From the NCBI RefSeq assembly GCF_008271365.1, contig NZ_CP043430.1:1178001-1242000 (forward strand): 64,000 nt of DNA, in the 5' to 3' direction. The notes under the pieces are model-generated. The model was not told the DNA's origin. It saw only the letters and a list, made by a program, of their open reading frames with translations, and ran no database searches. Positions 7,793 to 16,335 of the stretch are shown one piece after another. The translations under genes were made by a program, and so were the position numbers. Source of the DNA: Microbacterium sp. 1S1. Lineage in GTDB: Bacteria > Actinomycetota > Actinomycetes > Actinomycetales > Microbacteriaceae. Numbering within the stretch: position 1 is the first letter of the stretch; each line of letters opens with the position of its first letter.

Positions 7793-7857
7793 TCGCAGAC
7801 TCGCCTCGACGTCGCAGGCACGGCTGCGGATCCTGCGACGCGCGTGCGAATCTGCGA
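7793..7857. terminator. Nested inverted repeats between convergent genes
   Basis: TCGCAGA (7793-7799) pairs with TCTGCGA (7851-7857), and inside it GTCGCAGG (7811-7818) pairs with CCTGCGAC (7832-7839). The structure fills the gap between the convergent SDR and histidine-kinase genes and could end transcription from both sides. It has no clear U-tract. Confidence 0.45.
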
Positions 7858-7863
7858 CCGCGG

Positions 7864-8955
7864 TCAGCTCGGGTAGGGGTGGGGGAACCAGACCGTCACG
7901 ATGAGGCCGCCGCCGTCGCGGGGCGTCAGCACGAGCGTGCCGCCGTGGGTCTGGGTGATGCGCTGCACGATCGCGAGGCCGAGCCCGACCCCGGCGTGCT
8001 CCGTTCCCCGGACGCGGTCGGTGCCGCGCTGGAACGGCTCCACGAGGGTCGCGACCTGCGGGGCGGTGAGCTCCGCACCGGTGTTCTCCACCACGAGGGC
8101 CACCGCGTGCGGGAGCGCGTGCGTGCGCACCGCCACGGAGCCGCTGCCGTCGGTCCTGTTGTGGACGATCGCGTTCGCGACGAGATTCGTCACGAGCTGG
8201 GGCAGCAGCGCGGAGGAGCCGAGCACGGCCGCCGGGACCCCGCTCACCTCCACGGCGACCCCGAGGCGGTCGGCCAGGGGCACCAGCGCCTCGACGGACT
8301 CCTCCGCCAACAGCGAGAGGTCGACGAGCGTCCGCGGGAACGTGCGCTGTTCCGCCCTGCTCAGCAGCAGCAGCGCCTCGGTGAGGTCGATCGCGCGCGT
8401 GTTGACCTCGCGGAGCCGGTCGATCAAGGCATCGACGTCGCGGTCGGGGTCGGTGCGGGCCACGTCGAGCAGTGTCTGCGAGACCGCCAACGGTGTCCGC
8501 AGCTCGTGCGAGGCGTTCGCGGCGAAGCGCTGCTGCTCGGCGACGTGCGCCTCCAACTGCTCGAGCATCGTGTCGAAGACGTCCGCGAGGTCGCGGAACT
8601 CATCGCTCGGACCCTCCATGCGGATCCGGTGGGACAGAGAGCCCTGCGCCGCGAGCCGCGCCGCATCGCCGATGCGATCGAGCGGGGCCAGCATCCGGCC
8701 CGCGAGCAGCCATCCGCCACCCAGTCCGATCGCGAGCAGCGCGACCATCACCATCGCCGCGACGGGAACGAACGCCCGGATCAGGTCGGAGCGGTTCGGG
8801 ACGAAGAACTCCACCACGGGGATCTGCACGTCCGGCACGTAGCGCAGCAGATAGAGAGCGACCGCGGCGAGCAGGAGCAGGCCAGACACGACGACGATCC
8901 CCGCATAGCTGAGCGTCAGCTTGAGCCGGGCGCTCATCCCGCGCCGCCTACGCAT
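7864..8955 (-). CDS. Sensor histidine kinase (VanS-like position)
   Basis: The 363-residue membrane kinase has helix 1 (about 14-37), a short extracellular loop of roughly 25 residues, helix 2 (about 60-86), a HAMP linker, and a HisKA domain with phospho-acceptor His150 (FAANASHELRTPLAVSQ). The HATPase domain has N-box LVTNLVANAIVHN and G-box AGVGLGLAIVQ. The small sensing loop is typical of VanS/intramembrane-sensing kinases. Its start overlaps the response-regulator gene by 8 bp; an ATG 18 bases downstream (MSARLK) is an alternative. The divergent cell-wall operon suggests it senses envelope or peptidoglycan stress, which is inference. Confidence 0.9.
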   Translation of the reverse strand: MRRRRGMSARLKLTLSYAGIVVVSGLLLLAAVALYLLRYVPDVQIPVVEFFVPNRSDLIRAFVPVAAMVMVALLAIGLGGGWLLAGRMLAPLDRIGDAARLAAQGSLSHRIRMEGPSDEFRDLADVFDTMLEQLEAHVAEQQRFAANASHELRTPLAVSQTLLDVARTDPDRDVDALIDRLREVNTRAIDLTEALLLLSRAEQRTFPRTLVDLSLLAEESVEALVPLADRLGVAVEVSGVPAAVLGSSALLPQLVTNLVANAIVHNRTDGSGSVAVRTHALPHAVALVVENTGAELTAPQVATLVEPFQRGTDRVRGTEHAGVGLGLAIVQRITQTHGGTLVLTPRDGGGLIVTVWFPHPYPS

Positions 8956-9619
8956 CCGCGTCCGTCCCGATGCGATACCCGACGCCGGGCACCGTGAGGA
9001 TCAGCCCCGGATCGCCCAGGCGCTTGCGCAGCGACGAGACGGTGATGCGGACGGCGTTCGTGAACGGGTCGGCGTTCTCGTCCCACGCGCGTTCCAGCAG
9101 CTCCTCGGCGCTGACCACCCCGCCCTCCGCATCGACGAGCACCTCCAGCACCGCGAACTGCTTCCGCGTAAGGGCGACGTACCGGCCCTCGCGGTACACC
9201 TCCCGACGAAACGGGTCGAGGCGCAGACCCGCGAGCTCCAGCACGGGTGGTCGCACCCGCTGCCTGCGACGGTCGAGGGCACGCAGCCGCAGCACCAGCT
9301 CCCGCAGTTCGAACGGCTTGGTCAGGTAGTCGTCGGCGCCGATCTCGAAGCCGGACGCCTTGTCGTCGAGGCGGTCGGCTGCCGTGAGCATGAGGATGGG
9401 GATCCCGCTTCCCGAAGCGACGATCCAGCGCGCGATGTCGTCGCCGGACGGGCCGGGCACGTCGCGGTCGAGGACGGCGCTGTCGTACGTGTTGACGCTG
9501 AGGAGCTCCAGCGCGGTGTCCCCGTCGCCCGCGATGTCGGCGGCGATCGCCTCGAGCCGCAGCCCGTCGCGGACCGCCTCGGCGAGGTAGGGCTCGTCCT
9601 CGACGATCAGCACACGCAT
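8948..9619 (-). CDS. OmpR/PhoB-family response regulator (VanR-like position)
   Basis: The 223-residue regulator has a receiver domain with the acidic pocket (VEDEP), phospho-acceptor Asp51 (LDRDVPG) and the conserved Lys in LTKPFE, then a winged-helix DNA-binding domain (ALTRKQFAVLEVL, NAVRITVSSLRKRLG, VPGVGYRIG). It is cotranscribed with the kinase and diverges from the M15 peptidase-racemase-ligase operon across an 87-bp gap. That arrangement suggests it controls that operon and itself. The ATG at 9619 begins the receiver domain directly; longer upstream readings have no family support. Confidence 0.92.
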   Translation of the reverse strand: MRVLIVEDEPYLAEAVRDGLRLEAIAADIAGDGDTALELLSVNTYDSAVLDRDVPGPSGDDIARWIVASGSGIPILMLTAADRLDDKASGFEIGADDYLTKPFELRELVLRLRALDRRRQRVRPPVLELAGLRLDPFRREVYREGRYVALTRKQFAVLEVLVDAEGGVVSAEELLERAWDENADPFTNAVRITVSSLRKRLGDPGLILTVPGVGYRIGTDADA

Positions 9620-9640
9620 GGCAGCGATCCTACGCAGTGC

Positions 9641-9660
9641 GATATATCGGCGGTGTATCG
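9641..9660. promoter_or_regulatory. AT-rich direct repeat in the divergent Van-like promoter region
   Basis: TATATCG (9643-9649) and TGTATCG (9654-9660) are direct repeats exactly 11 bp apart, the usual spacing of OmpR-family half-sites. They include the 10-bp palindrome CGATATATCG. They sit between the response-regulator start and the M15 peptidase start, in unusually AT-rich sequence, and are the best candidate operator for the adjacent regulator. Confidence 0.45.
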
Positions 9661-9706
9661 AAAAAGCCATACGCCGTGGCAACCGCCCCCTCTCTTCACT
9701 GGAGGC

Positions 9707-10373
9707 ATGAACGACCTCCGCAGTCCCCGAGCCGTCCGCGCACGGCGCCGCCGTCGGATCGCCACCACGGTCTCCGTGGCGGCGCTCGCCGTTGTCGGCG
9801 GGGTCGCCGTGCAGCAGTCGCTGTCGGCGGCATTCGCCGAGACCGCCCCGCACGTCGCCGGCCCCGCCCCTTCCTCCCATCCGCAGCCGCCGGCCGGGTC
9901 GGTGCTTGCCCGGAGCGACGCGGACGGCGTGGTCCGCGACGGCGACCAGCCGACCCCGTTCGACGTCGACAGGGTCGCCGTGGGCAACCTCGATGCGGCG
10001 CTGCTCGACGCCCTGCAGCGCGCCGCCGCGGATGCGGCGGCCGACGGGAGTCAGCGTCCTCGTGAACAGCGGATGGCGTTCGGCCGCGCTGCAGGACACC
10101 CTGCTCCGCGAGGCGATCGACGAGTACGGCTCGGAAGAGGAGGCGCGGCGCTGGGCGGCCACGGCCGAGACCTCGGCGCACGTCTCCGGGGAGGCGGTCG
10201 ACCTCGGTCCCCTCCCGGCGCTCGACTGGCTCAGCCAGCGCGGCTGGCGCTACGGGCTGTGCCAGACCTATGCGAACGAGTCCTGGCACTACGAGCTGCG
10301 GCCGGAGGCCGTGGACAGCGGCTGCCCAGCGCCCTACGCCGATCCCACCGAAGACCCGAGGATGCAGCGATGA
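9707..10373 (+). pseudogene. VanY-type M15 D,D-carboxypeptidase, frameshifted
   Basis: Two frames must be joined for the family protein. From ATG 9707 (GGAGG just upstream) comes a membrane anchor (IATTVSVAALAVVGGVAV) and a lead-in to ...LLDALQRAAADAAADG. From about 10050 the next frame gives VSVLVNSGWRSAALQ, zinc motif HVSGEAVD, and ESWHYEL. One extra base at about 10046-10050 (GACGGGAGTCAGC) breaks the frame; removing it gives a coherent protein of about 221 residues. The enzyme would trim the terminal D-Ala from peptidoglycan stems outside the membrane. It is either a real frameshift mutation or a sequence error. The stop overlaps the racemase ATG by four bases. Confidence 0.8.
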
Positions 10374-11491
10374 CCACTCTGCTCACGGAAAGGACCACAC
10401 CCTCCCGCCTGCAGGCTCCGACGCTGTGCACGATCACGGACTCCGTCGCCGAGAACCTGCGCCGGGTGCAAGCGGCCACCCCTGCGCCCGTCATGGCCGT
10501 GGTCAAGGCCGACGGCTACGGCCACGGGATGGTGACGGTCGCGACCGCCGCCGTGGACGCCGGGGCCGAATGGCTCGGGGTCACGGACGTCGCCGAGGGC
10601 GTCGCGCTGCGCGAGGCCGGGCTGCGCGTGCCGATCCTCGCCTGGCTGCACCCCGCGGGCATCGACGCGCCGCTCGCGGCCGCCGCCGGGATCGACGTCG
10701 CCGTCGGCTCCGTCGAGGAGCTGCGTCAGCTCGTGGCCGAGGCCGCGGCTCCCGTGCGGGTGCACCTGCAGCTCGACACCGGGATGACACGGGGAGGGTG
10801 CCCCGTGGACGACTGGAAGGACCTTCTGCGGACGGCGCGGGCGGCTCGCGGGCGCATCGAGGTCGTCGGGGTGATGGGTCACCTCCCCCGCGCCGACGCC
10901 GCCGACCCGCGAGCGAACGCGGCCGCGGTGCTGCGCATGCGCCAGGGGAGGGACGCGGTCCTGCGGGCCGGCTTCGGACCACTGCTCGTGCATCTCGCGG
11001 CGACATCGGGCGCCCTCACCGACCCGGCCACGCACTTCGATCTGGTGCGGGTCGGTGCGGCGCTCGTGGGGATCGACCCGTCGGGCACCGTGCCGCTGGT
11101 CGGCGCCTCCCGGTGGACGGCGCCCGTCGTGCACAGCGTCGCCGTGCCGCCGGGAACCGCGGTGGGCTACGGGGGGATGCACACGACGACGGCGGCCACG
11201 CATCTGAGCGTCATCGGTGTCGGGTACGCCGACGGCATCCCGCGTGAGCTCGCGCCGGAGGCGGGGGTGGAGATCGGCGGAGTGCGGCACCCGATCGTCG
11301 GCCGGGTGTCGATGGATCAGCTCGTCGTCGACACCGGGGGGAGGGCGTTCCCCCGAGGAGCGGTCGCGACGGTGTTCGGGCCGGACGGCGGCGCGGTGCC
11401 GTCGGTGCAGGAGTGGGCGCGGTGGGCGGGCACTATCCCGCACACCATCGTCACGGGCATCGGCCCGCGAGTGAAGAGGAGCGTGGCATGA
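10370..11491 (+). CDS. alr: Alanine racemase (Van-like operon)
   Basis: The 373-residue PLP enzyme interconverts L- and D-alanine (or possibly serine). PLP-lysine Lys46 lies in MAVVKADGYGHGMVTVA, and the catalytic Tyr267 in GTAVGYGGMH. VIGVGYADGIPRE and GRVSMDQLVVD are family blocks. It lacks the membrane domain found on VanT serine racemases. It starts at an ATGA overlap with the carboxypeptidase and ends at an ATGA overlap with the ligase, so the three were clearly one translation-coupled operon. Whether it is the cell's housekeeping racemase or a stress-induced copy cannot be decided from the window. Confidence 0.92.
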   Translation: MTTLLTERTTPSRLQAPTLCTITDSVAENLRRVQAATPAPVMAVVKADGYGHGMVTVATAAVDAGAEWLGVTDVAEGVALREAGLRVPILAWLHPAGIDAPLAAAAGIDVAVGSVEELRQLVAEAAAPVRVHLQLDTGMTRGGCPVDDWKDLLRTARAARGRIEVVGVMGHLPRADAADPRANAAAVLRMRQGRDAVLRAGFGPLLVHLAATSGALTDPATHFDLVRVGAALVGIDPSGTVPLVGASRWTAPVVHSVAVPPGTAVGYGGMHTTTAATHLSVIGVGYADGIPRELAPEAGVEIGGVRHPIVGRVSMDQLVVDTGGRAFPRGAVATVFGPDGGAVPSVQEWARWAGTIPHTIVTGIGPRVKRSVA

Positions 11492-12437
11492 CGATGAAGG
11501 TCCTGGTCATCGGAGGGGGGCAGAATCCCGAGCACGAGGTGTCGCTCGCCTCGGCGGCAGCGGTCGCCGCGGCGCTGCGGTTGGGGGACACACCGTCACG
11601 ACCGTGACGATCGACCGCGACGGCGTGTGGCGGGCGGACGGCATCCCGCCCGGCGCGAGTCCGGCGGCGTCGCTGCAGCACGCGCTCCCGCTGCTCGCGG
11701 CGAGCGATGTCGTGTTCCCTGCGGTGCACGGCGCGCTCGGGGAGGACGGCGCCCTCGCGGCGCTGTGTGCGCTCGCCGGGGTGCCGGTCGTCGGCTCCGC
11801 GCTGGGGGCGGGGGCGATCGGCATGGACAAGTGGGCCACGAAGCTCGTGGCCCAGGCTGTCGGGCTGCGGACCGCCCGCGGTCGGCTCGTCGCCGCCGAC
11901 GACATCGGCGACGTGGAGTTCGACGGCGATGTCGTCGTCAAGCCAGTGACCGCCGGATCGAGCCACGGCGTGAGCCTCGTGACGGAGGAGCGCGACCTGC
12001 TCACGGCGCTGCGGGGGGCGGCCCGCCTCGATCGGAGGATCCTCGTCGAGGAGGTCGTGCACGCGCGGGAGATCGACGTCGCCGTGCTGCGGGAGAAGGG
12101 CGGGGTGCGGTGGGCCGCCCCACCCCTGGAGATCCACGCGCCCGGGTTCTTCGACACCGCGACGAAGTACGACGGCACGGCCCGGTTCACGGTTCCGGCG
12201 CAGCTCGATGCGGCGGCCACGACGGCGCTCAAACGCGCCGCGATCGCGATGTTCGACGCCCTGGGGTGCGACGGGGTCGCCCGCATGGACTTCTTCCTCA
12301 CGGACGAAGGTCCGGTGCTCAACGAGGTCAACACGATGCCGGGGCTGACCGCCGCCTCCCAGGTGCCGCGGATGTTCGCGGCGGCCGGGGTGCACTACGT
12401 CGACCTCGTGGGCCGGCTCGTGCGCGCGGCCGTGTGA
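11488..12437 (+). pseudogene. ddl: D-alanine-D-alanine (or D-Ala-D-X) ligase, frameshifted
   Basis: The first 33 residues (MTMKVLVIGGGQNPEHEVSL) are read from ATG 11488 and then break at a run of five G (11583-11587). One additional G would continue into GHTVTTVTIDRDGVW and the rest of an ATP-grasp ligase, about 316 residues in all. Later blocks are intact: VKPVTAGSSHGVSLV, EVVHAREIDVAVL and MDFFLTDEGPVLNEVNTMPG. The enzyme would join two D-alanines, or D-Ala with another residue, for peptidoglycan. As sequenced, only the downstream part could be made. The homopolymer context makes a sequencing error plausible. Confidence 0.82.
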
Positions 12438-12479
12438 GAGGGGCTCGACACGGGGGGCGGACAGGCGGATGCTGGGGAC

Positions 12480-12869
12480 ATGGCAGCCTTCACAGCGGAG
12501 AATGCGTTCAGCGGTTTCAGCGTCGACGACATCGATGCGGCGAAAGAGTTCTACGGCACGACCCTGGGACTCGACGTCGAGGTCAATGCGATGGGGTTCC
12601 TCGAGCTGCGGTTGCCCCGCGGCGGGTCGATCCTCGTCTACGCGAAGCCGAACCACACCCCGGCGAGTTTCACGATCCTGAACTTCCCGGTGGCGGATGT
12701 CGACGCCGCCGTGGACGAGCTCAACGAGCGCGGGGTGCAGACGAAGATCTACGGCGACGACGAGTTCCCGTCCGACTCCCGCGGTATCGTGCGCGGGAAC
12801 GGACAGGGGCCGGACATCGCCTGGTTCCGGGACCCGGCCGGAAACGTGCTCGCCGTCATGCAGGCGTGA
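12480..12869 (+). CDS. VOC-family (glyoxalase/bleomycin-resistance fold) protein
   Basis: The 129-residue single-domain protein contains the VOC layout: NAFSGFSVDDIDAAKEFYGTTLGLDVE at the start, LRLPRGGSILVYAKPNHTP, a second half beginning FTILNFPVADVDAAVDELNERGV, and the closing DIAWFRDPAGNVLAVMQ. The His/Glu metal ligands of classic glyoxalase I are not obvious, so the reaction is unknown. It is transcribed alone, 42 bases after the ligase and converging on the helicase with a 12-bp gap. Confidence 0.8.
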   Translation: MAAFTAENAFSGFSVDDIDAAKEFYGTTLGLDVEVNAMGFLELRLPRGGSILVYAKPNHTPASFTILNFPVADVDAAVDELNERGVQTKIYGDDEFPSDSRGIVRGNGQGPDIAWFRDPAGNVLAVMQA

Positions 12870-12881
12870 CGGGGCCCGTGG

Positions 12882-15449
12882 TCACAGCCGGTCGACCGCC
12901 GTCACCGTGACGACGGCTTCCCCCGCTTCGTCGGACGCGGCGAGGTCGACGGTGGCGCTGATACCCCAGTCGTGATCGCCCGCGGGGTCGTCGATGATCT
13001 GCCGCGCCGACCACTCGGCCGGGCCCTCGGTGAGCAGGAGCATACGGGAGCTGCGGGCGTCCGGTCCGATGCCGATGTCGTCGTGCTCGGCGAAGTACGC
13101 GTCCAGTGCGTCCGACCAGGCGTCGGCGCCGAACGTCGGGTCGAGTTCGGCCAGGGCGTCCACGTCCTCCCTGGCGGCGAGCTGCACACGCCGGAAGAGC
13201 TCGTTGCGCACGAGCGTGCGGAAGGCGCGGGTGTTGCTCGTCAGGCGCTTCGGCGCGGGCGGGACGATCGGCTCGTCCTCTTCTCCCCGCGCGCCCGGGC
13301 CGGCGGTCAGCTCGCTCCATTCGTCGAGCAGGCTGGAGTCGATCTGGCGCACGAGCTCGCCGAGCCACGCGATGAGGTCGTGGAGGTCTTCATCCTTCCG
13401 CTCCTCGGGGATCGTCTGGGAGGCGGCCCGATACGCATCCGACAGATACCGCAGCACGACGCCCTCGGAGCGGGCGATCCGGTAGAACGCGACGTACTCG
13501 CCGAACGACATGGCCCGCTCGTACATGTCCCGGACCACGGACTTCGGATGCAGCTCGAAGTCCCGGATCCACGGCTGCGCGGCGCTGAACGTCTCGAAGG
13601 CGGCGCCGAGGAGCTCCTCCAGCGGCTTCGGGTACGTGATCCCTTCGAGGAGCTCCATGCGCTCGTCGTACTCGATGCCCTCCCGCTTCATGGCGGCGAC
13701 CGCCTCGCCCCGTGCGAGGAACTCCTGCTGGCTGAGCACGGCGCGAGGATCGTCGAGCGTCGCCTCCACGATCGAGATCATGTCCAGCGCATACGACCCG
13801 GTCCCGACTCCCTGGGCCTCCGCCCCCGCGTGGGTCCCTGCGCCTGTCGCGGGGTCCAGCAGGTCGAACGCCGCGAGGGCGAACGGCGACAGCGGCTGGT
13901 TGAGCGCAAAGTTCGGCTGCAGGTCGACCGTGAGGCGGACCCCCTTCGGCGCTCCGGGCAGGCCCGTGTCGAACGTCTCCACGACGCCCGACTCGCGGAG
14001 CGTCCGGAAGATCGCGAGGGCGCGGAGGGCGAGCGCGCGCTGGCGGGCCCTCGGCTCGTGGTTGTCGAAGACGAGCCGCCGGACGTTCCCGAACACATCG
14101 CCACCCCGGGCGATGACGTTGAGCAGCATCGCGCTGGTGATCTGCATGTGCGAGGTCAGCGTCTCCGGCGTCGCGTCGATGAGCTTCCGGAACGAGGGCT
14201 CGCCCCACGACACGAAGCCGTCCGGGGCCTTCTTGCGGATGATCTTCCGCTTCTTCTTCGGGTCGTCGCCGGCCTTGCGGATCGCAGCGAGGTTCTCGGT
14301 CTCGTGTTCCGGGGCCTGGGCGACGACCGTGCCCGCGGTGTCGTAACCCGCCCGACCGGCGCGTCCCGCGATCTGGTGGAACTCGCGGGCGTTGAGCTGG
14401 CGCATCCGCGTCCCGTCGAACTTCGTCAGCGCCGTGAGAAGGACGGTCCGGATGGGGACGTTGATGCCGACGCCGAGCGTGTCGGTTCCGCAGATCACTC
14501 GGAGGAGGCCGCGCTGGGCGAGCTGCTCCACCAATCGGCGGTACTTGGGCAGCATGCCGGCGTGGTGCACGCCGATGCCCGCCCGGAGGAAGCGGGAGAG
14601 CGTCTTGCCGAACGCCGTCGTGAAGCGGAAGCCGCCGATGAGGGCGGCGATCTCGTCACGCTGCTCCCGCGTCGCGACCTTCGTGCTCGACAGTGCCTGG
14701 GCCCGTTCCATGGCGGCCGCCTGCGAGAAGTGCACGATGTAGATCGGCGCCTGTCCCGTGTTCAGGAGGTCGTCGATGGTCTCGTGGAGGGGCGTCGTCT
14801 CATAGAAGAAATGCAGCGGCACCGGGCGCTCGACCCCGGTGACCGACGCGGTCTCCCGCCCGGTGCGCCGCGTCAGGTCGGCGGCGAGGGTGGTGACGTC
14901 GCCGAGGGTGGCCGACATCAGCACGAACTGGGCCTGCGGGAGCTCGAGGAGCGGCACCTGCCAGGCCCAGCCGCGGTCCGGGTCACCGTAGTAGTGGAAC
15001 TCGTCCATGACGACGAGACCGACGTCGGCGCCCTCACCCTGGCGCAGGGCGAGGTTCGCGAGGATCTCGGCGGTACAGCAGATGATCGGGGCGTCGGCGT
15101 TCACGGACGAGTCGCCCGTCACCATGCCCACGTTCTCGGCGCCGAACACCTCCGCCAGAGCGAAGAACTTCTCGCTGACGAGAGCCTTGATCGGCGCCGT
15201 GTAGTAACTCCGGTGTCCGCCGACCATCGCCGCGAAGTGGGCGCCGACCGCGACGAGCGACTTCCCGGTGCCCGTCGGCGTGGACAGGATCACGTTCGCG
15301 CCGGAGACGATCTCGATGAGCGCCTCGTCCTGCGCGGGGTACAGGCGGATGCCGGTCGACTCCGCCCATTCCACGAAGGTCAGGTACACCGCGTCCGCGT
15401 CTGCCGCGTCGGGAACGAGAGAGGGTTCGAGCCGCGGCGTGGGTTTCAT
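12882..15449 (-). CDS. DEAD/DEAH-box (Ski2-like) helicase with DUF3516
   Basis: The 855-residue protein has the superfamily 2 helicase motifs: Walker A STPTGTGKS (56-64), TAPIKALVSEKFF, DEFH (149-152), SAT (179-181), a motif IV/V region (GIGVHHAGMLPKYRR, GTDTLGVGINVP) and motif VI QIAGRAGRAG near residue 345. The C-terminal half, from about residue 400, is the DUF3516 region typical of actinobacterial homologues. The Ski2-like core suggests unwinding of RNA or structured nucleic acid in the cytoplasm; the true substrate is not known from sequence. It is monocistronic. Confidence 0.92.
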   Translation of the reverse strand: MKPTPRLEPSLVPDAADADAVYLTFVEWAESTGIRLYPAQDEALIEIVSGANVILSTPTGTGKSLVAVGAHFAAMVGGHRSYYTAPIKALVSEKFFALAEVFGAENVGMVTGDSSVNADAPIICCTAEILANLALRQGEGADVGLVVMDEFHYYGDPDRGWAWQVPLLELPQAQFVLMSATLGDVTTLAADLTRRTGRETASVTGVERPVPLHFFYETTPLHETIDDLLNTGQAPIYIVHFSQAAAMERAQALSSTKVATREQRDEIAALIGGFRFTTAFGKTLSRFLRAGIGVHHAGMLPKYRRLVEQLAQRGLLRVICGTDTLGVGINVPIRTVLLTALTKFDGTRMRQLNAREFHQIAGRAGRAGYDTAGTVVAQAPEHETENLAAIRKAGDDPKKKRKIIRKKAPDGFVSWGEPSFRKLIDATPETLTSHMQITSAMLLNVIARGGDVFGNVRRLVFDNHEPRARQRALALRALAIFRTLRESGVVETFDTGLPGAPKGVRLTVDLQPNFALNQPLSPFALAAFDLLDPATGAGTHAGAEAQGVGTGSYALDMISIVEATLDDPRAVLSQQEFLARGEAVAAMKREGIEYDERMELLEGITYPKPLEELLGAAFETFSAAQPWIRDFELHPKSVVRDMYERAMSFGEYVAFYRIARSEGVVLRYLSDAYRAASQTIPEERKDEDLHDLIAWLGELVRQIDSSLLDEWSELTAGPGARGEEDEPIVPPAPKRLTSNTRAFRTLVRNELFRRVQLAAREDVDALAELDPTFGADAWSDALDAYFAEHDDIGIGPDARSSRMLLLTEGPAEWSARQIIDDPAGDHDWGISATVDLAASDEAGEAVVTVTAVDRL

Positions 15450-15573
15450 GGTGCTTCGATCATCCCATTGCGTCGGTCGGCCGAGGGGCCAGGCGCTCGC
15501 GCAGGATCAGGCCGAGGACCGCCGTGGCGCCTGTCGATGCGCGGGTGCCTGGTGCGGCGTGGACGAGCGCGCG

Positions 15574-16233
15574 TCAGCCCTCACGGCGGCGGACCATCTC
15601 GCCGATCCAGAGGGGCGCGAACGGGGACGTACAGCCCGGGGCCGTGGGGTAGTCGGCGAGGACCTGGAGCCGCTCGCCGATCTCCACCGCCCTGGCGCGC
15701 AGCTCGGGGTGGTCAATGCCGATGTTCGCGAGGGTCTCGTTCATCGCCCACTGCAGCCGCGGAGGGGCATCCGCGAGGTCGCGTTCGATGAGGTCGAGCA
15801 GGTGCGTCAGATCGAGGCCGCCCGGGTCCTTCGTCACGCGGACCGTGGTGAGGGACCAGGCCGCTGCGGCGACGGTGGGGTCGGCGTCGTCGAACCAGCG
15901 CAGCCGCAGCTCCTCCGCGAGGGGCGACTTCTTGAGCACGTAGTTCACGAACCAGTCGTTCACCTTGGGGGGCCGGGTGTCGCGCAGCATCGCGTCGAGC
16001 TCGTCCGCCGCGTAGTCCCGGGGGCGGCACACGAGCAGGGCCAGGAGTCGGGCGGACGTCTCCCCGGTCGCCCACAGCTCCCGCGCGAGGGGCTGGTCGG
16101 TCTTGCTGCGCTTCGCGACGGCGCGCAGCCGGCTCAGGTTGATGCCGTGGTCGTCCCCGCGCTTCTCGTTCGCCGCGCGCTGCTTCGGATCCTCGAGCGC
16201 CGCGAGTTCCGCCAGCGCCTCCTCCACTGTCAT
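15574..16233 (-). CDS. AlkD-like DNA alkylation repair protein
   Basis: The 219-residue all-helical protein is made of HEAT-like repeats (MRDTRPPKVNDWFVNYVLKKSPLAEELRLRWFDD region, then WSLTTVRVTKD and LQWAMNETLANIGI). AlkD-type enzymes are DNA glycosylases that remove alkylated bases without flipping them. The motif set DWFVNYVLKKSP and LQWAMNETLANIGI fits the family, though catalytic residues cannot be assigned confidently. A -10-like TACCCT (minus strand, 16240-16245) lies six bases before the ATG. Confidence 0.8.
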   Translation of the reverse strand: MTVEEALAELAALEDPKQRAANEKRGDDHGINLSRLRAVAKRSKTDQPLARELWATGETSARLLALLVCRPRDYAADELDAMLRDTRPPKVNDWFVNYVLKKSPLAEELRLRWFDDADPTVAAAAWSLTTVRVTKDPGGLDLTHLLDLIERDLADAPPRLQWAMNETLANIGIDHPELRARAVEIGERLQVLADYPTAPGCTSPFAPLWIGEMVRRREG

Positions 16234-16256
16234 CCCGCCAGGGTAACCCTCGCCGA

Positions 16257-16327
16257 CCCACCCCTTTCGGTGCGCCCCGGCCCGTTGCGGACGCCCGTAC
16301 GGGGCCGGGAGGCGTGAAAGGGGTGGG
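16257..16327 (-). terminator. Long imperfect hairpin after the FUSC gene
   Basis: CCCACCCCTTTC (16257-16268) pairs perfectly with GAAAGGGGTGGG (16316-16327), and CGGCCCGT-like inner segments extend the stem. It starts nine bases beyond the FUSC stop on the minus strand and separates that gene from the AlkD-like gene. Confidence 0.5.
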
Positions 16328-16335
16328 ACGGGTCG

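Noticed and set aside
8921..11491. A single 856-residue plus-strand reading
   Set aside because: It is the racemase frame extended upstream through the antisense of the regulator genes and the broken carboxypeptidase frame. Only the part from 10370 has family support.
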